Below are positions 45,691 to 51,779 of a stretch of DNA of 51,779 bases, piece after piece; within the stretch, counting starts at the first letter, position 1; every line of letters begins with the position of its first letter. A program made the translations under genes and the position numbers. The stretch is from an uncultured Bacteroides sp. (lineage in GTDB: Bacteria; Bacteroidota; Bacteroidia; Bacteroidales; Bacteroidaceae). The notes beneath the pieces were generated by a model, which saw only the letters and a program-made list of their open reading frames with translations, did no database searches and was not told the origin of the DNA. The DNA is taken from NCBI GenBank assembly GCA_947074195.1, contig CAMTOS010000008.1, positions 1-51,779 on the forward strand, read 5' to 3'.

Positions 45691-45719
45691 AAATCTGTCA
45701 TTTAAAGTTATAAAGTAAA

Positions 45720-45757
45720 TGTGCCAATTCTCTACTCAGAGTTAGAAAACCGGCACA
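45720..45757 (-). terminator. Hairpin between iorB and paaK
   Basis: TGTGCC (45720-45725) pairs with GGCACA (45752-45757), with TTCT/AGAA inside. There is no clear T-run on the minus strand, so it may be an attenuator or mRNA-processing structure. Confidence 0.35.
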
Positions 45758-45783
45758 CTAAAGTCATCTGGTTCGAAAGTAGT

Positions 45784-46365
45784 TTAGAGAATTTTCTCTG
45801 CAATTGCTCTTCCCGCAGCAAGCGCAGTGAGATTCATCTCAACAATCTCTTCTCCTTTTTTACCAAAAATATCGCGTATACTTTCCTGAATCAATTCCAG
45901 ATCGATTCCGAGGAAAGGTGTAGTAGCACCAAGCAAAACCATATTGGCTACACGTATCGTGCCCACCTCTTTGGCTATTTTGTCTGCATTGATCAATACC
46001 TTATGCGGTAATTTATTAATCTCGGCAAATAGTTTATCCTGATCAGGATAATTAGGTATGTTGATGAAAGGCGTCTCGTTGGTCACCAACCATCCATCTT
46101 TACTCAGATAGGGGAGATAACGTAATCCTTCCATAGGTTCAAGAGAGATAATCAGATCGCATTTGCCTTTCGGAATTAAATCCGATGAAATGGGCGAGTC
46201 GCTGATGCGTAGATTCGACTGAACGTCACCACCACGCTGGCTCATTCCATGAACTTCGGCCTGCTTCATATAAAGATTAGCCTTTAAGGCTGCTTTTCCG
46301 ATAACTGTAGCGATAGAGAGAATACCCTGACCGCCTACACCTGATAAAATAATATCTTTTTTCAT
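45784..46365 (-). CDS. iorB: Indolepyruvate:ferredoxin oxidoreductase, beta subunit
   Basis: 193 residues with the gamma-type glycine loop SGVGGQGI (8-15) followed by the AEVHGMSQRGGDVQSNLR segment characteristic of IorB. With IorA it converts aryl pyruvates, CoA and oxidised ferredoxin to arylacetyl-CoA, CO2 and reduced ferredoxin. 3 bases after iorA. Product suits the neighbouring PaaK. Confidence 0.93.
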   Translation of the reverse strand: MKKDIILSGVGGQGILSIATVIGKAALKANLYMKQAEVHGMSQRGGDVQSNLRISDSPISSDLIPKGKCDLIISLEPMEGLRYLPYLSKDGWLVTNETPFINIPNYPDQDKLFAEINKLPHKVLINADKIAKEVGTIRVANMVLLGATTPFLGIDLELIQESIRDIFGKKGEEIVEMNLTALAAGRAIAEKIL

Positions 46366-46368
46366 GGC

Positions 46369-47961
46369 TTATTTTTTTCTCTTTTTGCGTGCTAATGTTT
46401 GAATACATTCTCTTCTCGGGATAATCACCGACACTCCTTTATGATTCAATTCATCACGGAATATCTGTTTCATATCTTCATAGTTTTTCTTCAATGGAAC
46501 GACAACGCGGATATGTTCCGGATCAACACCCAGACCAGCGCAAATCGCTTCAATTTTGCCTGTACCCGCTGAATCCTGACCGCCGGTCATTGCAGTAGTT
46601 TCATTATCAGAAATAACGATAGTTACATTCGAATTTTCGTTCACGCAATCCAGCAAACCCGTCATTCCCGAATGGGTGAAAGTTGAGTCGCCAATTACCG
46701 ATACCGATGGATAAAGACCACCATCAGCAGCACCTTTGGCCATAGTGATAGAGGCGCCCATATCCACGCAAGAGTTAATCGCATTGAATGGAGCATTTGC
46801 ACCTAAAGTATAACAACCGATATCACTGAAAACCTTATGTTCAGGATATTCTTCACGCAGCACTTCGGTGAATGCAGTATATACATCGCGATGACCGCAA
46901 CCTTCACAAAGTGCAGGTGGGCGCATTTCAACCAAATCAGGAGTCTCGAAAGTCGATGCTGATTCTTTGCCTAATGCCTGAGCTACCGTATCGGGAGTCA
47001 ATTCACCGGCATAGGGCAGAGTGCCATCCATACGGCCTTTCACTTTAATGCCTCTGTTCAGATATCCGCGAAGTTGCTTTTCAACGAATGGCTGACCATC
47101 TTCGAGCACCAAAACTTCATCACAGCTATCTACCAATTGCTCTAATTGCTTTTTGGGAAGCGGATATTGGCCAATCTTCAGTACAGGATGTTCGCATCCT
47201 TCCGGATAGTTTTCCATCAGATAGTTATAGCCGATACCACAGGCTATGACACCCAGTTTCTTATTTGGTCCATCTGTATATTTGTTGTAAATCGAATTTT
47301 CTGATGCATAGATGAATTCAGCCTGCTTATCTACCAAAACCTGATAACGCTTGCGTGCATTGCCCGGAAGAAGAATAAACTGACGTGGGTCTTTGCTGAT
47401 CGAAAGGGGATTTTGCGGCAGAATTTTCGCTCTTTCCACGCCGGCACGAGAGTGGGCAAGGCGGGTAACGATACGCATCAAAATAGGTTCGCCGGTTTCT
47501 TCAGAGAATCTGAAACCATGGTAAGTCATATCATAAGCTTCCTGCTGATTGCTGGGTTCCAGCATCGGAATCAGGGCAAAATCACCATAAAAACGGCTGT
47601 CCTGTTCGTTTTGAGAAGAGTGCATGCTTGGATCATCGGCGGCGAGTACAACCATACCGCCATTTACGCCTGTTATTGCCGCATTTATAAAACAATCGGC
47701 TGCCACATTCATCCCTACATGTTTCATGCAGACCAATGCACGTTTGCCGACAAACGACATACCGAGAGCCGCTTCCATGGCAGTTTTTTCGTTGGAAGCC
47801 CATCGGCTGTGTATTTTTCTTTCGGTTGTTTCAGGACTTCCCTGAATGTATTCGGTAATTTCCGTAGAAGGTGTACCCGGATAGGCGTATACGCCCGAAA
47901 GTCCGGCATCGAGAGCACCTTGCGCAATGGCTTCATCGCCGAGTAAGAGTTGCTTGCTCAT
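46369..47961 (-). CDS. iorA: Indolepyruvate:ferredoxin oxidoreductase, alpha subunit without ferredoxin domain
   Basis: 530 residues. N-terminal pyrimidine domain (GVYAYPGTPSTEI), middle domain, and thiamine diphosphate domain with CEGCGHRDVYTAF (near 352), GDSTFTHSGMTG and NETTAMTGGQDSAG. Many IorA proteins continue with a two-cluster ferredoxin domain; here the chain ends in a basic RKKRKK tail directly after the thiamine domain, so no Cys-rich clusters exist. Electrons must leave through a separate ferredoxin. The same arrangement may be normal in this order. Confidence 0.92.
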   Translation of the reverse strand: MSKQLLLGDEAIAQGALDAGLSGVYAYPGTPSTEITEYIQGSPETTERKIHSRWASNEKTAMEAALGMSFVGKRALVCMKHVGMNVAADCFINAAITGVNGGMVVLAADDPSMHSSQNEQDSRFYGDFALIPMLEPSNQQEAYDMTYHGFRFSEETGEPILMRIVTRLAHSRAGVERAKILPQNPLSISKDPRQFILLPGNARKRYQVLVDKQAEFIYASENSIYNKYTDGPNKKLGVIACGIGYNYLMENYPEGCEHPVLKIGQYPLPKKQLEQLVDSCDEVLVLEDGQPFVEKQLRGYLNRGIKVKGRMDGTLPYAGELTPDTVAQALGKESASTFETPDLVEMRPPALCEGCGHRDVYTAFTEVLREEYPEHKVFSDIGCYTLGANAPFNAINSCVDMGASITMAKGAADGGLYPSVSVIGDSTFTHSGMTGLLDCVNENSNVTIVISDNETTAMTGGQDSAGTGKIEAICAGLGVDPEHIRVVVPLKKNYEDMKQIFRDELNHKGVSVIIPRRECIQTLARKKRKK

Positions 47962-48000
47962 ATCATTCTGTATTTAACTCAGGTTAATTATTTTACCTGA

Positions 48001-48008
48001 CAAAGATA
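48001..48008 (-). promoter_or_regulatory. -7 box TATCTTTG before iorA
   Basis: Minus-strand TATCTTTG about 40 bases before the iorA ATG. -33 region unclear. Confidence 0.35.
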
Positions 48009-48034
48009 CATTTTATAAGCAATCTTACTAAGTT

Positions 48035-49072
48035 TTATTTAAAAATCTTTCTCTCGTTCAGCGCATTCCAATACTTCCTTGCATTGCGCATATGTTCGCC
48101 ATAAGTGGCGGCAAAATTATGTGTTCCGGAAAGATCTTCTTTCGCACACATATATATGTAATCGTGCTGTGCATAGTTCAGTACACTCTCTATGCCCTGC
48201 TTGGTTGGTATGCGGATAGGACCGGGAGGAAGTCCGGCATTAAGATAGGTGTTGTAGGGTGAGTCGTATTTCAGATGTTCATTAGTAATACGTCTTAAAC
48301 CAAAATCCTTTAAGGCATATTTCACCGTCGGATCGGCCTGTAACGGAATTCCTTTTTTCAGGCGATTAATATATAATCCTGCCACAATAGGTTTTTCAGG
48401 ATTGTTATTCGTCTCTTCATCTACAATCGATGCCAGTGTGCAAACTTCATCAGGAGTCATCCCGATGGCTTCGGCTTGTGCCAGTCTTTTGTCATTCCAG
48501 AAACGGGCATGCTCCTTATTCAAACGCTCCAGCAATTCTTCGGCACTGATATCCCAGTACACCTGATAAGTGTCTGGAATAATAAGTGTACTGATGTTAT
48601 CATTCGTATAACCCAGTGCCTCGATCGTAGACGGATTATTCAATACGGTAGCAATCTCTGTTGAGTCGATCATTAGCTGACGGCCAAGACTTCTTGACAA
48701 CTGATCCAGCGTACGAGTGCTTCCAACCGTCAAGTTAACCGGTTCTTTGTATCCGCGTGAAATCCGGCTATAAAGCTGATAAGCCGAATCGCCCGGTTTG
48801 ATGACATACTTACCGGTTCGGACATTTTTATCCAGATCTCTCTTTTTGGCAAAAAGCTTAAAACCAGTCATTGTTTTCGGATTACCCATTGTTTCGATTT
48901 TGTGAATCACAGAATCGGCTGTATCATCCCTGTCGATATAAATATAGACATTTTGCTCAGGGTGAAACTGAGGGGAAAGAAGATGGTAATAGCCCAGTCC
49001 GCTAACAACACCACCCACAACGATAATCAATAAAAAAACCAGTAAAAAAATCTTTTTGCTCTTTTGATTCAT
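48035..49072 (-). CDS. mltG: Endolytic murein transglycosylase MltG
   Basis: Cleaves nascent glycan strands in the inner-membrane/periplasm interface and sets strand length. 345 residues: one N-terminal transmembrane helix (about 8-26), a LysM-like middle region, and the YceG domain with ASIVDEETN (214-222; Glu220 lines up with the catalytic Glu218 of E. coli), GLYINRL, LQADPTVKYAL, and GLPPGPI near the end. Monocistronic. Confidence 0.93.
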   Translation of the reverse strand: MNQKSKKIFLLVFLLIIVVGGVVSGLGYYHLLSPQFHPEQNVYIYIDRDDTADSVIHKIETMGNPKTMTGFKLFAKKRDLDKNVRTGKYVIKPGDSAYQLYSRISRGYKEPVNLTVGSTRTLDQLSRSLGRQLMIDSTEIATVLNNPSTIEALGYTNDNISTLIIPDTYQVYWDISAEELLERLNKEHARFWNDKRLAQAEAIGMTPDEVCTLASIVDEETNNNPEKPIVAGLYINRLKKGIPLQADPTVKYALKDFGLRRITNEHLKYDSPYNTYLNAGLPPGPIRIPTKQGIESVLNYAQHDYIYMCAKEDLSGTHNFAATYGEHMRNARKYWNALNERKIFK

Positions 49073-49130
49073 CTTTTCTTTATTACAGAATAATTATGCA
49101 AATGTACAAAGATTACTCCTATAAATAAAA

Positions 49131-49160
49131 GCCCCATTTGCGGCATTTCGCAAATGAGGC
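49131..49160 (-). terminator. Hairpin after the PepSY-like gene
   Basis: GCCCCATTTGCG pairs with CGCAAATGAGGC (one mismatch) around 6 bases, followed on the minus strand by TTTTATTTAT. Confidence 0.7.
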
Positions 49161-49215
49161 ATAAAAGATGTTTAATTAAGTCGTTATATCAATAGGGACT
49201 ATTACCCTTGCTTCA

Positions 49216-49704
49216 TCAATTAAATAAGTCGGGATAGATTTCTCCGCCAGTTTCTGTAGCATTCAAAGTTTCCAGAAGTTTGCCATCGGGACTATAAAAC
49301 AACTGAAACTCTTCAGGAGAATTCCAGGCCTGAACATCAATTACAATTACTTCAGGCTGATTGTCGGGCAAAGTCACAATCCTGATATACTGCGTAGCCA
49401 TAGCGGCCATTGTGCTTTTCCAGAATGCTTTTGCTACCGGAGCCGGAATGATGTTCAGCGATTTAAAATCGGTTTCTGTCATCTTCCACACGCCATCGCG
49501 TGTAAACCATGCATTCCGTTCGAATCCATTCAGCATAAAACAGGCAATATCATATGTGCCTTTCTTTTCCCAAACCACATCGGTCACATCAGGATAGAGT
49601 TTCTGAAAAGCATTTAGAACAGCCTGTGGAGTAGACGCGTTTATGGTCAGTGTCATTGCAAAGAGAAAGAACAGACTTGCAATTGCGTATTTCAATTTCT
49701 TCAT
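49216..49704 (-). CDS. Exported PepSY-like (PF11396-type) protein
   Basis: 162 residues: a signal peptide (MKKLKYAIASLFFLFAMTLT) and a mature part beginning PQAVLNAFQKLYPDVTDVVW, the start of the PepSY-like/BLIP-like domain of Bacteroidota periplasmic proteins. A second copy of the fold is suggested by IPAPVAKAFWKST and the strands after it. No catalytic residues are known. Monocistronic. Confidence 0.75.
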   Translation of the reverse strand: MKKLKYAIASLFFLFAMTLTINASTPQAVLNAFQKLYPDVTDVVWEKKGTYDIACFMLNGFERNAWFTRDGVWKMTETDFKSLNIIPAPVAKAFWKSTMAAMATQYIRIVTLPDNQPEVIVIDVQAWNSPEEFQLFYSPDGKLLETLNATETGGEIYPDLFN

Positions 49705-49911
49705 AAAACTGTTGTTTATTGGTTTGATTCTATCTCAATAACAACTGTTTTTTACTTTTGTTTACTTATTTCACACGAATGTAAGTTGGCTTCTGAAAAC
49801 AGAAATATCCGTTAAAATCGTGCTTCAAACATCAAACTTATCCTTTTCTTTGGATATATGTATAGAAAAATTATTAATTTTAAATCGAATTAAAATCTAA
49901 CTCTTTATGAT

Positions 49912-50475
49912 ATGCAGCAAATACGAGAAACTTATTTAGAAATGGAAGATGCCTTATGTAAGGCGGAGTGTCTGGCTGGTAATGCTGGTGGCTTTGTTAT
50001 CCGGCAAAGTGTACAATGTTCTATCATGCCGGCAATCGATGGCGATACTCCATGTAATGACGATATAAATGCTTTTTATGTATACGGAAATGATAATAGT
50101 ATACTTGGAATATTTGCTTATAAAAAACGTTCCACATCCTTGCCTCAGAATTTACCCGAATTTTCTTTTCTCGAAGATTTTATCGGTTCGGGCAGTGTGT
50201 TGCAGGATCGAAACGTCATTTTGCATCTACCCACATGTCTCCTTATTGAAATCGTTTACCGGGGTGATGTAGTGCTTAGTGAAAAACAGGTCAGTCTGCC
50301 ATTAGTTTATACTAATTGTTATGGAGGTGAAATGCCTTTTGTGGCTTATGTTCATCAGGAAGTGCCAACACCTCCGACTCTTGCTGCTACCGATATAGAA
50401 AAAATACTTCAGTCGGCTATCGTTTGGTTTAAGGACTTTTGCCGATGGGAAGATTTAGTCTCCGAAGAGATTTAA
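49912..50475 (+). CDS. Hypothetical cytoplasmic protein
   Basis: 187 residues, no signal peptide or transmembrane helix, with several Cys (five in the first 50 residues, none in a CxxC pattern) and a mixed alpha/beta composition. Not recognised. Codon use and start context look like the neighbours, and a terminator follows, so it is probably real. No neighbour gives a functional hint. Confidence 0.6.
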   Translation: MQQIRETYLEMEDALCKAECLAGNAGGFVIRQSVQCSIMPAIDGDTPCNDDINAFYVYGNDNSILGIFAYKKRSTSLPQNLPEFSFLEDFIGSGSVLQDRNVILHLPTCLLIEIVYRGDVVLSEKQVSLPLVYTNCYGGEMPFVAYVHQEVPTPPTLAATDIEKILQSAIVWFKDFCRWEDLVSEEI

Positions 50476-50485
50476 TAGAAATAAC

Positions 50486-50528
50486 AAAGCCGGGAAATTA
50501 TCAGTTACTAAGATAATTTCCCGGCTTT
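50486..50528. terminator. Bidirectional terminator
   Basis: A 17-bp perfect stem (AAAGCCGGGAAATTATC, 50486-50502, with 50512-50528) between two convergent genes. Confidence 0.88.
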
Positions 50529-50544
50529 ACTATATAAGTTTATA

Positions 50545-50766
50545 TCAATCATCATCAGGTGAAAAATAATTTGTTTTATAGTTCACATCATAAATCTTTC
50601 TGATGATTTCGTTCATATCCGATTCACTGTTGCATTTCAATAGCTCGTCCAGTTTGTCATCATTATTGTTTATGGCATCTGCAATATAGTTATGTGCAAA
50701 AACATCATAAACATCTTCCGATTTAGCCAATGATTTATCATAGGCCATAAGTTCTTCTATTGTCAT
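50545..50766 (-). CDS. Hypothetical small acidic protein
   Basis: 73 residues, strongly acidic (many Asp and Glu, ending SPDDD), no signal or membrane segment. Not recognised. It has a shared terminator downstream and a TATCTTTG box about 50 bases upstream (50817-50824, minus), which supports expression. Confidence 0.55.
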   Translation of the reverse strand: MTIEELMAYDKSLAKSEDVYDVFAHNYIADAINNNDDKLDELLKCNSESDMNEIIRKIYDVNYKTNYFSPDDD

Positions 50767-50872
50767 ATATCTTAAGTTGTTAAGTGAATAATCAGTTATT
50801 AATACTGAGCTTATAACAAAGATAGATATGGGTTTTGTTCGGACTATTGCAGAAGTAATTCAGAATGTTTTG

Positions 50873-50945
50873 AGCCGCTAATCAGACTTGAACTGACGAC
50901 CTGCGCGTTACGAATGCGCTGCTCTACCAACTGAGCTATAGCGGC
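50873..50945 (-). tRNA. tRNA-Thr (anticodon CGU)
   Basis: 73 bases on the minus strand. Acceptor GCCGCTA pairs with TAGCGGC, D-arm GCTC/GAGC, anticodon loop TTCGTAA with CGT at 34-36, T-arm GTCAG/CTGAT. The closing pair of the anticodon stem is A-C. No CCA is encoded; discriminator is T. Confidence 0.93.
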
Positions 50946-51013
50946 AATGAATGTGTGCGGCAAAATTAAAGGATTATTTTAAAAAAGAGGAAATAAGTGA
51001 TAAAATATATTTC

Positions 51014-51021
51014 TATTTTTG
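51014..51021 (+). promoter_or_regulatory. -7 box TATTTTTG before the WbuC gene
   Basis: TATTTTTG fits TAnnTTTG, about 30 bases before the ATG at 51051. -33 not clear. Confidence 0.4.
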
Positions 51022-51050
51022 CAGCCGAAAACAAATAATCGTTTTAAGAA

Positions 51051-51515
51051 ATGAAATACATTACCGAAGAATTGCTGGACAATGTGTCCGGACAGGCAAA
51101 GAATAATGAGCGCTTGCGCATGAACTATAATTTCCATGAGTCGATGGACGCTAAAGTGCACCGTATGCTAAATGCACTCGAACCGGGAACCTATTTACCT
51201 CCTCACCGTCACTCTAATCCCGATAAAGAAGAAATCTATCTGGTATTGCGCGGCAGTTTGCTGGCTATCGTTTATGATGAAGTAGGAAACATTATCGAGA
51301 AGCGCGAATTAAATCCGCTGAAAGGGGAGTATGGAATCGAGATTCCGGCAGGCACCTGGCATTCTATTCTGGTACTCGAACCAAATACGGTTATTTACGA
51401 AATTAAAGAAGGTCCTTTTGCTGCACTTTCTCCTGAGAATTTTGCATCGTGGGCGCCGGTACCAACCGACAAAGAAGGTGCAGAAGCTTTCATGAAAAAG
51501 CTGTTGGAAGAGTAG
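51051..51515 (+). CDS. WbuC-family cupin metalloprotein
   Basis: 154 residues of the cupin fold: PPHRHSNPDKEEIYLVLRG carries the two-His plus Glu metal motif, and IPAGTWHSILVLEPNTV the second His motif. The surrounding residues match the WbuC family, found beside O-antigen or exopolysaccharide genes in other bacteria; here it stands alone. Biochemical activity unknown. Confidence 0.85.
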   Translation: MKYITEELLDNVSGQAKNNERLRMNYNFHESMDAKVHRMLNALEPGTYLPPHRHSNPDKEEIYLVLRGSLLAIVYDEVGNIIEKRELNPLKGEYGIEIPAGTWHSILVLEPNTVIYEIKEGPFAALSPENFASWAPVPTDKEGAEAFMKKLLEE

Positions 51516-51541
51516 TTTGTCGGTAAGCTATAACTGATATG

Positions 51542-51581
51542 CCGGCGATAGCTTGGCGGCACGCTGACAAGCTATTGCTGG
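51542..51581. repeat. Imperfect palindromic repeat (REP-like)
   Basis: CCGGCGATAGCTTG (51542-51555) and CAAGCTATTGCTGG (51568-51581) pair with two mismatches that are wobble-compatible, around 12 bases. Related AGCTAT/ATAGCT units occur on both sides (51529-51600). More GC-rich than the surroundings. Confidence 0.5.
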
Positions 51582-51613
51582 TACGTCGGGTAGCTATCGT
51601 CAGTAATACATAC

Positions 51614-51672
51614 AAAAACCTCCTGAACAATGCGGATATCTATAAGATATTTCACATGTCAGGAGGTTTTTT
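51614..51672 (+). terminator. Hairpin terminator after the WbuC gene
   Basis: AACCTCCTGA pairs with TCAGGAGGTT with a long loop containing a small inner hairpin (ATATCT/AGATAT), followed by TTTT. Also preceded by an A-run, so it could work in both directions. Confidence 0.75.
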
Positions 51673-51727
51673 GCTGATTAGATATAAACAAAAAAGCTTT
51701 TACAAATCAATTGCAAAAGCTTTCGTG

Positions 51728-51779
51728 TGACCGCGACAGGATTCAAACCTGTAACCGGCTGATCCGTAGTCAGCTACTC
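51728..51779 (-). tRNA. tRNA-Arg (anticodon ACG), 5' end beyond the window
   Basis: Minus strand. Seen: the end of the D-arm, anticodon arm GCTGA-CTACGGA-TCAGC with ACG at 34-36, T-arm ACAGG/CCTGT, and acceptor 3' strand CGCGGTC with A discriminator. The 5' acceptor strand lies outside the window. Confidence 0.9.

Noticed and set aside
48035..49072. MltG appears to have Asp in place of the catalytic Glu (ASIVDEET)
   Set aside because: Aligned with E. coli ASIIEKET, the catalytic Glu218 is the second acidic position before Thr, which is Glu220 here and is kept. The Asp is at the non-catalytic first position.
1..51779. CRISPR array, insertion sequence or integrated element
   Set aside because: No regularly spaced direct repeats, transposase or integrase genes, or att-type duplications at the tRNA genes were seen.

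Overview
The window reads as chromosomal DNA of an AT-rich member of the Bacteroidales (phylum Bacteroidota). The evidence is the TAnnTTTG type -7 promoter boxes (often TATTTTTG or TATCTTTG), weak Shine-Dalgarno sites, many exported outer-membrane barrels, lineage-typical families (PF14121-type putative porin, PCMD, DUF3869, PepSY-like, WbuC), the ruvX-def-TPR-thrS-infC-rpmI-rplT order, and a 2-oxoacid:ferredoxin oxidoreductase operon. Genus cannot be fixed from the sequence. I see no insertion sequence, prophage or CRISPR array.

Layout. 1-4.6 kb: the end of a FadL/OmpP1-type barrel, guanine deaminase, a four-gene ECF sigma / anti-sigma / exported protein / barrel operon behind a recognisable ECF-type promoter, and a Gfo/Idh/MocA oxidoreductase. 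4.7-10.8 kb: a membrane-anchored solute-binding protein, a putative porin, and the kor operon (TPR, ferredoxin, KorA, a 55-residue membrane protein, KorB, KorC). 11.4-19.5 kb, all on the minus strand: a GH28 pectinase, rpiB-tkt, and a galactose operon galM-MFS-galK with an 18-bp perfect palindrome before galM. 19.7-23.5 kb: manA, a YtxH/holin-like envelope triad, an SDR enzyme and two lipoproteins.

23.8-31.3 kb (plus strand) is a sulfation operon: cysQ, an SLC13 anion permease, cysC, cysD, cysN, a sulfotransferase and a PCMD protein. It makes PAPS, uses it and removes PAP, and has no sulfate-reduction genes, so it looks built for sulfonating a product. 31.5-36.7 kb is an outer-membrane cluster in which YjbH appears split into two genes in reversed order (C-terminal half first), with a DUF3869 lipoprotein between them and an OmpA-family protein at the end. 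36.8-43.4 kb is the housekeeping run from ruvX to rplT. Between rplT and xpt lies a likely independent structured RNA with its own promoter and terminator, a candidate 6S-like RNA.

43.8-51.8 kb: xpt, phenylacetate-CoA ligase, indolepyruvate oxidoreductase (iorAB, with no ferredoxin domain on IorA), mltG, a PepSY-like protein, two unrecognised small genes, tRNA-Thr(CGU), a WbuC cupin, a palindromic repeat region, and a tRNA-Arg(ACG) cut by the window end.

The most interesting items are the split YjbH/DUF3869 cluster, the sulfation operon with its PCMD partner, the ncRNA at 43.55-43.78 kb and the small membrane protein inside the kor operon. All functional statements rest on reading motifs and context; no database search was run.
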